From an uncultured Clostridia bacterium (GTDB taxonomy: Bacteria > Bacillota > Clostridia > Oscillospirales > Oscillospiraceae): a stretch of DNA of 10,325 bases. Shown here in pieces: positions 4,940 through 10,325 of this stretch. How positions within the stretch are numbered: position 1 is the stretch's first letter; each line of letters opens with the position of its first letter. Position numbers and translations under genes: made by a program. Under the pieces are notes generated by a model that had not been told where the DNA came from, ran no database searches, and was given only the letters and a program-made list of their open reading frames with translations. The stretch spans positions 1-10,325 of the forward strand of contig CALZAG010000044.1 of assembly GCA_945613045.1 (NCBI GenBank), written 5' to 3'.

Positions 4940-7006
4940 ATGATGAACGAAAAGTACGCACCCCTATTCACTCCGTTCAAGATCGGCAATGTCGAGATAA
5001 AAAACCGCATTGTCCAGTGTTCCATGGGCGGTACCTCTCTGTTTGGCTGGCTTGAGCCCTGCCATTTCGACAAAGAGGCGGCATATTTCCTGCTCCAGAG
5101 AGCCCAGAAGGGCGTTGGCCTCGTCCTCCCCGGTATGCAGTGTGTCCGTGACACCATGGGCCGCCGCTGGCTGTATCAGAACAAGAGAATGTTCAAGCAG
5201 CTCAAGGAGTACATGGTTGAGTACCACAAGACCGGCGCGAAGCTGTTTATCCAGCTTGCAGCAGGCTTCGGCCGTTCAATGGCCGTCACCCCCTGGATGG
5301 TCGTCCTGAACAAGAACCCCATCCTCAACAAGCTCGCTTCCCCCATCGTTGACGTAAGCTACAGCTGCGCATCCGCTTCCGCAACTCCTAACCGCTGGCA
5401 GGAGGATATGCTCTCCCGTCCCATGACCGTTAAGGAGATCCACGAGATGGTCGAGGCCTTCGGCAAGACCGCAAAGATGCTGCGCGACGCAGGCGTCGAC
5501 GGTGTTGAGATCCACGCCGTTCACGAAGGCTACCTGCTTGACCAGTTCACCATGGAGAACTGGAACTGGCGTGAAGACGAGTACGGCGGCTCCTTCGAGA
5601 ACCGTTTCCGCTTCCCCGTTGAGATCGTTCAGTGCATCAAGAGATATGCCGGCGACGACTTCCCCGTATCCCTCCGTTACTCCGTCGTTTCCAAGACCAA
5701 GGGCTGGGGCAAGGGTGCAATGCCTTACGAGACCGACTTTGAAGAGTGGGGCCGCGACATGGCAGAGTCCGAGAAGGCTATCAAGTACCTCGGCGACGCA
5801 GGCTACGACTTCTTCAACTGCGACAACGGTACTTACGACGCATGGTACTGGGCACATCCGCCTCAGTACATGCCCGACAACTGCAACCTCGCAGACGTCG
5901 AAATGATCAGAAATTACACCGACAAGCCCGTGGCTTGCGCAGGCCGTATGCTCCCCGAGACCGCTGCCGAAGAGATCGCAGCCGGCCGTCTCGACGCTAT
6001 CGCAATCGCTCGTCAGAACCTCGTTGACCCCGACTGGATCCTCAAGATTCAGGAAGGCAGGGAAGACGAGATCAAGCCCTGCATCCGCTGCCACAACGGC
6101 TGCTTCAACTTTGCAAAGTACAAGGGCACCGCAAACATCCAGGGTCTGGAAGACTCCCTGCACCTTGGCCGCTGCGCTCTGACTCCTTCCACCATGCAGC
6201 ACAACCGCTACAAGATCGTTCCCACCAAGCACCCCAAGAAGGTCGCTATCATCGGTGCCGGTATCGGCGGCGTAGAGGCAGCTCTGGTTCTGAAGCAGCG
6301 CGGCCACAAGCCCGTTATCTTTGAGAAGACCGACAGGATCGGCGGTCTGTTCCTCACTGCTTCCGCAATGAGCTTCAAGGAGAACGACAAGGCTCTTATC
6401 ACCTGGTACGAGAACGAAGTCAAGAAGCAGGGTCTCGACATCCGCTTCAACACCGAGATCAACGACCTCGGCACCGTCCGCGGCTTCGACGAGATCATCG
6501 TCGCCACCGGCGCTGTTCCCAGAAAGATGGTCATCCCCGGCTTCGAGAAGTGCCTGACCTTCACCCAGCTCCTGCGTGAGAAGTACCCCGTAGGCGATAA
6601 GGTGCTGTTCTTCGGCGGCGGCCAGTCCGCCTGCGAGGCTGCATACGAGATGATCAAGCAGGGCAAGCACCCCATCATCGTCGAGTTTGCAAAGGACCTC
6701 GTTCCCGCTCAGAACGTCTGCCTGTCCAACGCTTCCTTCCTGCGTGACGCCATGGAATTCCATAAGGTTCCCGTCTACCTTGAGCACACCATCCGTGAGA
6801 TCAAGGATAAGACCGCTGTTGTCGCTTCCAAGGACGGCAAGAACGTATTTGAGATCGAGTACGACAACATCGTAAACGGCATCGGCTTTGTTCCCGCTCC
6901 CGTAGGCGGCAAGGGTGCAAACATCCACCGCGTCGGCGACTGTGTCACCATCGGCAACCTGCGTACCGCTATCTGGCGCGCATGGGACGTCGCAATGAAG
7001 ATATAG
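4940..7006 (+). CDS. Old Yellow Enzyme/2,4-dienoyl-CoA-reductase-type NAD(P)H:flavin oxidoreductase
   Basis: This 688-residue protein has the full FadH/2-enoate reductase layout: it should pass hydride from NAD(P)H via FAD and a [4Fe-4S] cluster to FMN and reduce an activated C=C bond. The FMN barrel (about 1-365) shows KNRIVQCSMGG, the HAVHEGYLLDQF block (H192, H195, Y198; a Tyr in the equivalent block is catalytic in FadH) and DEYGGSFENRFRF. Cysteines C381, C384, C388 and C412 form C-X2-C-X3-C-X23-C; the last gap is about twice the usual 11-12 residues. GAGIGG (439-444) binds FAD, GGGQSA (559-564) is the nucleotide site of the NAD(P) domain, and VGD (665-667) near the end is the FAD-closing motif. 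AAGGAAGG (4923-4930) precedes the ATG at 4940; a second ATG follows at once. The HEGYLLDQF block recalls gut enoate, bile-acid (BaiCD/BaiH-like) and steroid reductases, but the substrate cannot be read. Codon use (CGT, GCT, GCA) differs from the GH3 gene and suggests high expression. It stands alone between its own promoter and terminator. Confidence 0.93.
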   Translation: MMNEKYAPLFTPFKIGNVEIKNRIVQCSMGGTSLFGWLEPCHFDKEAAYFLLQRAQKGVGLVLPGMQCVRDTMGRRWLYQNKRMFKQLKEYMVEYHKTGAKLFIQLAAGFGRSMAVTPWMVVLNKNPILNKLASPIVDVSYSCASASATPNRWQEDMLSRPMTVKEIHEMVEAFGKTAKMLRDAGVDGVEIHAVHEGYLLDQFTMENWNWREDEYGGSFENRFRFPVEIVQCIKRYAGDDFPVSLRYSVVSKTKGWGKGAMPYETDFEEWGRDMAESEKAIKYLGDAGYDFFNCDNGTYDAWYWAHPPQYMPDNCNLADVEMIRNYTDKPVACAGRMLPETAAEEIAAGRLDAIAIARQNLVDPDWILKIQEGREDEIKPCIRCHNGCFNFAKYKGTANIQGLEDSLHLGRCALTPSTMQHNRYKIVPTKHPKKVAIIGAGIGGVEAALVLKQRGHKPVIFEKTDRIGGLFLTASAMSFKENDKALITWYENEVKKQGLDIRFNTEINDLGTVRGFDEIIVATGAVPRKMVIPGFEKCLTFTQLLREKYPVGDKVLFFGGGQSACEAAYEMIKQGKHPIIVEFAKDLVPAQNVCLSNASFLRDAMEFHKVPVYLEHTIREIKDKTAVVASKDGKNVFEIEYDNIVNGIGFVPAPVGGKGANIHRVGDCVTIGNLRTAIWRAWDVAMKI

Positions 7007-7044
7007 TCTTCAGCGCGGATACCCGTTAAAGCAAAAATTGAATG

Positions 7045-7079
7045 CAGCGCTGTCTGAGCGATCAGACAGCGCTGTTTTT
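7045..7079 (+). terminator. Rho-independent terminator of the flavoenzyme gene
   Basis: CAGCGCTGTCTGA (7045-7057) pairs perfectly with TCAGACAGCGCTG (7062-7074) around GCGA, followed by five T. The final T is the first base of the complement of the opposing holin gene's stop, so the hairpin may also end the minus-strand holin transcript. Confidence 0.92.
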
Positions 7080-7543
7080 CATTTCTCTTCGGTTTTATCC
7101 TCCGCCTCGGAGCTGACCTTCACTATCAGCTTTTTGAGAAATCCGGGGACGGGCGCGCCCATGGCCGCGGCGTTTTCTACGATGCTGCCGAGCTCGGTGA
7201 ACGTGTACCAGACCGTGACCAGCGGCGTTATCATGCAGCGGCAGCCGAGGTCAAAAACGCCGATTCCCAGATTATCGCCCACCACGTTCAGGGCGATATC
7301 GCACATGGCCGCCACCAGCACCGCGAAGATGCTGCCCAGCTTATGCCACAGCCCCTGCCTTGCCGCGGCGCTGCTCCAGCTTCGGTTGTATATCGCCGCG
7401 CAGGTGCCGGTTATATAGTCCAGCGCGGTCGCCAGCAGCCACAGTATTATGAGCCAGCCCACCCATCCGAAAAGCGCCGTGCCGAAGGCGGCGGCCGCCG
7501 TCAGCGCGGCCTTAATCTCCGAGGCTTTATCGGGTGTGTTCAC
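7079..7543 (-). CDS. Phage holin family protein (toxin secretion/phage lysis type)
   Basis: This 154-residue membrane protein matches the Phage_holin_4 pattern: hydrophobic segments near 18-45 (GWVGWLIILWLLATALDYITG), 68-88 (LGSIFAVLVAAMCDIALNVV) and 98-125, with the family's DYITG, a Ser-rich loop followed by RQGLWHK, and a charged C-terminal tail ending EEK. Holins form membrane pores that let a wall hydrolase out. The start is GTG (7541-7543), with GGAGGAG from the end of the upstream amidase gene as the ribosome binding site; only 2 bases separate the genes, so they are translationally coupled. No other phage genes are present here, so the pair may be a domesticated lysis cassette or a fragment of a lost prophage. 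Confidence 0.88.
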   Translation of the reverse strand: MNTPDKASEIKAALTAAAAFGTALFGWVGWLIILWLLATALDYITGTCAAIYNRSWSSAAARQGLWHKLGSIFAVLVAAMCDIALNVVGDNLGIGVFDLGCRCMITPLVTVWYTFTELGSIVENAAAMGAPVPGFLKKLIVKVSSEAEDKTEEK

Positions 7544-7556
7544 TTTTACTCCTCCC
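7544..7556 (-). promoter_or_regulatory. Holin ribosome binding site inside the amidase stop region
   Basis: On the minus strand, GGGGGAGGAG overlaps the last Glu codons and TAA of the amidase, a few bases before the holin GTG. This arrangement supports translational coupling and fixes the GTG start. Confidence 0.75.
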
Positions 7557-8250
7557 CCTCGAAGTAGCGGCGCATGATCTCCATAACTCTGAGCATATCC
7601 TCGCTCAGGTCAAGGCCGCCGTCGTTTTTGCCCTTAAGAGCGCCCGCTTCGACATAGCGCTGCGCCATCTCACGATAGCCGGAGGGCATATCCTCAAGGC
7701 TGTTCCATCTTACCATTTCGTCCTCACTTCCCTCTATTACATATTCCACGCCGAAGGCGCGGCAGACGCCCCGGCATATGGCCTCGCCGAGAGCTACGGT
7801 GTTGGCGACGATCCAGCGCGCCAGCTCCGGATCGTCGTGGAACTCGCACTCGACATAGGCGCATATCGCGTTTGAGTTGCGTATCTCGTAAAACTGCTTC
7901 TCCCTGACCCCGTATACCGAGCGGTAGAGCGTTATCGCGTCGATCTCCTCGTATATCGGCAGCGCTATCGCCAGCCTGTCGTCGCTTCGGAGGGAGATGA
8001 ACACGACGCAGCCCCTGCCGCCGCCGGCGTTGGTGTGGATGGGCAGATGCAGGTCCGCGCCCCAGGCGTTGGACTGCCTGACGCTCTCCTCGATCTCCTG
8101 CCCCTCGGGGGCTTTTTTCACCTCGAAGCCGCAGCGCAGGAGCGCCTTTTCGGCCGCGGCCGCTATCAGGTTGCACTGGGTCTGCTCGTTCGTGTTCCCC
8201 GCCGCGTACAGATTCGCCGTCTGCTTTGACGGAGATAAATATATTTTCAA
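7546..8250 (-). CDS. N-acetylmuramoyl-L-alanine amidase (endolysin type)
   Basis: This is an Amidase_3-type zinc hydrolase that cuts the amide bond between muramic acid and the stem peptide of peptidoglycan. The preferred start is TTG (8248-8250), 6 bases after GGAGG (8257-8261); an ATG at 8254-8256 touches the GGAGG directly and is too close. The 234-residue product begins MKIYLSPSKQ. E22 (in GNTNEQ) and H72 (in HLPIHTNA) match two zinc ligands, and E134 (in VECEFHDD) matches the catalytic Glu. The usual first ligand, the His of DPGHGG, is replaced by SPSKQ (6-10). The last 55 residues (WNSLEDMPSGYREM to EGEE) form a helical tail resembling the SLH-like C-terminal segments of clostridial endolysins. 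No signal peptide is seen, which fits export through the coupled holin. I see no convincing promoter upstream on this strand. Confidence 0.87.
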   Translation of the reverse strand: MKIYLSPSKQTANLYAAGNTNEQTQCNLIAAAAEKALLRCGFEVKKAPEGQEIEESVRQSNAWGADLHLPIHTNAGGGRGCVVFISLRSDDRLAIALPIYEEIDAITLYRSVYGVREKQFYEIRNSNAICAYVECEFHDDPELARWIVANTVALGEAICRGVCRAFGVEYVIEGSEDEMVRWNSLEDMPSGYREMAQRYVEAGALKGKNDGGLDLSEDMLRVMEIMRRYFEGEE

Positions 8251-8256
8251 AGTCAT

Positions 8257-8261
8257 CCTCC
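8257..8261 (-). promoter_or_regulatory. Ribosome binding site deciding the amidase TTG start
   Basis: GGAGG on the minus strand abuts ATG with no spacer but sits 6 bases from TTG. This makes TTG the better start and gives an N-terminus (MKIYLSPS) that begins directly with the first strand of the fold. Confidence 0.65.
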
Positions 8262-8360
8262 TTTTGCCGCCGGTGCGCATATGCCGCAGTGCCGGCGTCG
8301 TCATTTTATGCCGCAACATACTTGTTTGCCCTTCATAAACAGCCTGCATTCGGGACAAAC

Positions 8361-8408
8361 TTGTACGCTTGCGTGCAAATTAAAGTAAAATACAGGTGTT
8401 AATTAACA
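8361..8408. promoter_or_regulatory. Palindromes between the divergent amidase and permease genes
   Basis: Two symmetric motifs lie in the 262-base divergent gap. TTGTACGC-TT-GCGTGCAA (8361-8378) is an 18-base near-palindrome with one mismatch. TGTTAATTAACA (8397-8408) is a perfect 12-base palindrome 17 bases before the permease -35. Either could be an operator serving one or both genes. Confidence 0.35.
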
Positions 8409-8424
8409 GTTTGTTCATTTTGCG

Positions 8425-8453
8425 TTGACATTTTTAACAATATGTAGTATCAT
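8425..8453 (+). promoter_or_regulatory. Promoter of the permease gene
   Basis: TTGACA (8425-8430) is followed after 17 bases by TATCAT (8448-8453), five of six matches to the -10 consensus. Transcription should begin near 8460, giving a leader of about 50 bases. Confidence 0.65.
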
Positions 8454-8512
8454 TCGAGTACCAGTTTAAATGCCAAAAGCACGCTGGGATATGGTTTATA
8501 GGAGAAGAATAA

Positions 8513-9946
8513 ATGGACAACAAAATGGAAAAGCGCTATGGTTTGCCTACCGCGATATCCATGGTCATCGGAATAGTCATCGGCTCCGGTGTATTCATAA
8601 AAGGCGGTAAGGTGCTGTCCCTGACGGGCGGCAATCTTTTGCAGGGCATTGCAGTCGTGGGCATCGTGGGCCTCATCTGCATAATATGCTCTCTGGTTTT
8701 CGCAACTCTCGGAAGCAAGTATGAGAAGGTCAACGGCGTCGTGGACTATGCGGAGCTCGCGCTCGGTCCCAAGTACGCGTATTATGTGGGCTGGTTTATG
8801 ACAACGATCTACACCCCCGCGCTGGCCGCCATGCTTGCGTTTTTCTCGTCGATGATGTTCCTGCAGCTGTTCGGCATCGCGGCGATCGACTTTGCCACGG
8901 GTCAGGTCAACCCCACCGCCATCGGCGTCGGCGCGGGCTTCCTCATGCTCGGCTACGGCGTAAACGCCCTCAGCCCCAAGATCGCGGGCAAGCTGCAGGT
9001 CGGCATGACTGTCATCAAGCTCATCCCGCTTATACTCATGGGCATAGTCGGCACCATCGCGGGGCTTGTAAACGGCGCCACTCTCGACGTCCTCAACTAC
9101 GTCAACTCCCCGGAATACGTGGCCGTTGACGGCTCCGGCTTCTTCAAGGCGATAGTCGGTTTCGCCTTTGCGTATGAAGGCTGGATCCTCGCGACCTCGA
9201 TAAACGCGGAGCTTAAGGACTCCAAGAAAAACCTCCCGCGGGCGCTTGTTATCGGCGCTCTTGTGACCATCGTCATCTACGCTCTGTACATATGGGCGAT
9301 GAGCGTCGTCGGCGACGTCAATACCATCATCGCAACGTGGCCGTTCGGCGAGTCTCTGCCCCGCATCGCGTTCTCGACGCTCTTCGGCAACGTCGTCGGC
9401 ACCATCGTTTATGTGTTTATCACCATCTCCTGCCTCGGCACGATGAACGGACTTATCATGGCCTCCTGCCGTAATATGTACTCCATCTCCATCCGCGGCA
9501 TGGGCCCCAGGCCCGAATTCTTCGGTCACGTCGACACTCAGAACAACTTCGCCATCAAGTCCTCCGTCCTCGGCATGATGCTCGCCGGCTTCTGGTACGC
9601 CTGGACGGTCATGATGTGGATGGGCGGTCCCGGGCTCTTCGGCTCGGTTCACGGCTCCGAGTGGTTCGCGTGGGAGCCCGACGAGATCGGCATCATCTGC
9701 CTGTACCTCATGTACATCCCAATGATGATCGGCCTCATGGCAAAGGCGAAGGATCTCAACCCCGTAAAGCGCTTCGTGCTTCCCGCGCTGGGCGTTCTGT
9801 GCTGCCTGTTCTTCTGCTACGCCATCTGGGTGGGCTACGGCTGGAAGCAGTGCACCGGCTTCCTGATATTCTTCGCGATCGTGATGTTCATCGGCTGGCT
9901 GCTTGAGCGCTGCCGCGTGAAAAAAGCCGCGGGACAGAAAACCTGA
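8513..9946 (+). CDS. APC-superfamily amino acid permease
   Basis: The 477-residue protein is an integral membrane transporter with about twelve hydrophobic helices. The first holds the LeuT-fold signature GIVIGSGVFI (about residues 21-30), whose unwound GSG binds the amino and carboxyl groups of the substrate in this superfamily. Further family features are NGVVDYAELALG before helix 3, FAYEGW near the sixth helix, and NLPRALVIGALVTI leading into the seventh. It resembles the SteT/LAT-like and APA branches that exchange or import amino acids, but the substrate is not readable. GGAG (8501-8504) is 8 bases before the ATG. It has its own promoter and a strong terminator, so it is a single-gene unit. 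The C-terminus is basic (RCRVKKAAGQK), fitting a cytoplasmic end. Confidence 0.92.
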   Translation: MDNKMEKRYGLPTAISMVIGIVIGSGVFIKGGKVLSLTGGNLLQGIAVVGIVGLICIICSLVFATLGSKYEKVNGVVDYAELALGPKYAYYVGWFMTTIYTPALAAMLAFFSSMMFLQLFGIAAIDFATGQVNPTAIGVGAGFLMLGYGVNALSPKIAGKLQVGMTVIKLIPLILMGIVGTIAGLVNGATLDVLNYVNSPEYVAVDGSGFFKAIVGFAFAYEGWILATSINAELKDSKKNLPRALVIGALVTIVIYALYIWAMSVVGDVNTIIATWPFGESLPRIAFSTLFGNVVGTIVYVFITISCLGTMNGLIMASCRNMYSISIRGMGPRPEFFGHVDTQNNFAIKSSVLGMMLAGFWYAWTVMMWMGGPGLFGSVHGSEWFAWEPDEIGIICLYLMYIPMMIGLMAKAKDLNPVKRFVLPALGVLCCLFFCYAIWVGYGWKQCTGFLIFFAIVMFIGWLLERCRVKKAAGQKT

Positions 9947-9953
9947 GAATGAG

Positions 9954-9989
9954 AAAAACCGCTTCGTTCGTCTGAACGAAGCGGTTTTT
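9954..9989 (+). terminator. Rho-independent terminator of the permease gene
   Basis: AAAAACCGCTTCGTTC and GAACGAAGCGGTTTTT pair perfectly over 16 bases around GTCT, ending in five T. By symmetry it can act in both directions and may also stop read-through from the proS side. Confidence 0.93.
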
Positions 9990-10000
9990 CGTGTCAAAAA

Positions 10001-10148
10001 GGCTTCCCCTTGAGGGGAAGCTGTCGGCCTCAAGGCCGACTGATGAGGTGTGCGGGAAAATGCCGCATTTTAAGGAAACTTCCGGCGAATTCGCAACATA
10101 TTCCACCTCATCCGGCGCTTCGCGCCACCTTCCCCTCAAGGGGAAGGC
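10001..10148. mobile_element. MITE-like intergenic inverted-repeat element
   Basis: The left arm (10001-10050) and right arm (10103-10148) are inverted copies: the outer blocks pair as GGCTTCCCC with GGGGAAGGC and the inner ones as TGATGAGGTG with CACCTCATC. Each arm also carries its own hairpins: TTCCCCTTGAGGGGAA and GTCGGCCTCAAGGCCGAC on the left, GGCGCTTCGCGCC and TTCCCCTCAAGGGGAA on the right. The centre (10051-10102) has no gene. I recall this CACCTCATC/CTTCCCCT repeat as very common between genes of gut Firmicutes. It encodes no transposase and would have to be moved in trans. Confidence 0.8.
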
Positions 10149-10185
10149 ATTCAGCGGCTACGAAGCAGAATGAGGCTTATCGACA

Positions 10186-10202
10186 GTCTGAACGAAGCGG
10201 TT
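10186..10202. repeat. Second copy of the terminator 3' half
   Basis: GTCTGAACGAAGCGGTT here is identical over 17 bases to 9970-9986, the loop and right arm of the permease terminator. This copy lacks the pairing left arm; it is followed by GC and six T (10205-10210). The two copies bracket the MITE-like element. Confidence 0.7.
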
Positions 10203-10221
10203 GCTTTTTTATCCTTGTATC

Positions 10222-10325
10222 TCAGTAGGCGACGCCCCAGTAGATCATATGCTTTGCCTTTTTGCCGCATATGGGGCAGGTGTCGCCGAGGTTCTCCTGC
10301 TCGAAGGGGATGCAGCGCGAGGACA
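10222..10325 (-). CDS. proS: Prolyl-tRNA synthetase, C-terminal end (partial)
   Basis: The minus strand encodes 34 residues from the window edge to TGA (10222-10224): SSRCIPFEQENL, then GDTCPICGKKAKHMIYWGVAY. This matches the C-terminal zinc-binding tail of archaeal/eukaryote-type (type 3) prolyl-tRNA synthetases, including the RCIPF motif, the CPIC cysteine pair and the conserved terminal Tyr. The enzyme charges tRNA-Pro with proline in the cytoplasm. Only the tail is in the window, so catalytic motifs cannot be checked. No clear T-run terminator lies immediately after it on this strand; the permease hairpin at 9954-9989 could serve. Confidence 0.75.
   Translation of the reverse strand, partial: SSRCIPFEQENLGDTCPICGKKAKHMIYWGVAY

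Noticed and set aside
5276..6928. 550-codon minus-strand open frame inside the flavoenzyme gene
   Set aside because: It is fully antisense to a gene with clear family motifs. It arises from codon bias (few stop complements) and its product has no recognisable domain.
8450..10033. 527-codon minus-strand open frame opposite the permease
   Set aside because: It is a shadow of a well-formed transporter gene, with a His/Asp/Glu-rich product typical of antisense translation of membrane-protein codons.
9991..10228. Short coding frames over the right-hand inverted-repeat element
   Set aside because: They read through MITE-like palindromes in several frames, without ribosome binding sites.

Overview
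The window looks like chromosomal DNA of a GC-rich, low-to-mid AT-intergenic Firmicute, most likely a gut Clostridia member of the Oscillospiraceae type. This rests on clear GGAGG-type ribosome binding sites, sigma-A-like promoters in AT-rich gaps, a phage-type holin/amidase pair, an archaeal-type prolyl-tRNA synthetase tail, and two classes of short palindromic intergenic repeat that I associate with this group. The assignment is inference; no rRNA or tRNA is present to confirm it.

Layout, left to right. 1-75 is the 3' tail of an unrecognised plus-strand gene. It is followed 32 bases later by a cytoplasmic glycoside hydrolase family 3 beta-glycosidase (108-2492), probably in the same operon. 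An AT-rich gap with two well-formed promoters then drives a 92-residue orphan protein (2677-2955) that ends in a strong hairpin terminator. The stretch 3009-3444 has no gene: it holds a large imperfect inverted repeat with small hairpins in its loop (3106-3283), bracketed by two direct repeat copies. Next come two divergent small membrane-anchored proteins: a Pro/Thr-linker beta-rich protein on the minus strand (3445-4068) and a PepSY-domain protein with an arginine-rich N-terminus on the plus strand (4247-4693).

The centre is a 688-residue Old Yellow Enzyme/2,4-dienoyl-CoA-reductase-type flavoenzyme (4940-7006). It has an FMN barrel, a four-cysteine iron-sulfur site with unusual spacing and a C-terminal FAD/NAD(P) module. 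It has its own extended -10 promoter, a repeat-rich upstream control region, a hairpin-bearing leader and a strong terminator, so it is a single-gene transcription unit, probably reducing an exogenous enoate, steroid, bile-acid or similar alkene. To its right, on the minus strand, lies a two-gene lysis-type cassette: a zinc amidase lacking the usual first metal histidine, translationally coupled to a phage holin. Divergent from it is an APC-superfamily amino acid permease (8513-9946) with a perfect 16-bp-stem terminator. The right end holds a MITE-like inverted-repeat element (10001-10148) and the last 34 codons of prolyl-tRNA synthetase on the minus strand.

The genes do not form one pathway. 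They are mostly monocistronic or two-gene units, each with its own signals. The items most likely to be undescribed are the structured intergenic element at 3038-3381, the orphan 92-residue protein with tandem promoters, the flavoenzyme with its control region, and the variant amidase/holin pair.
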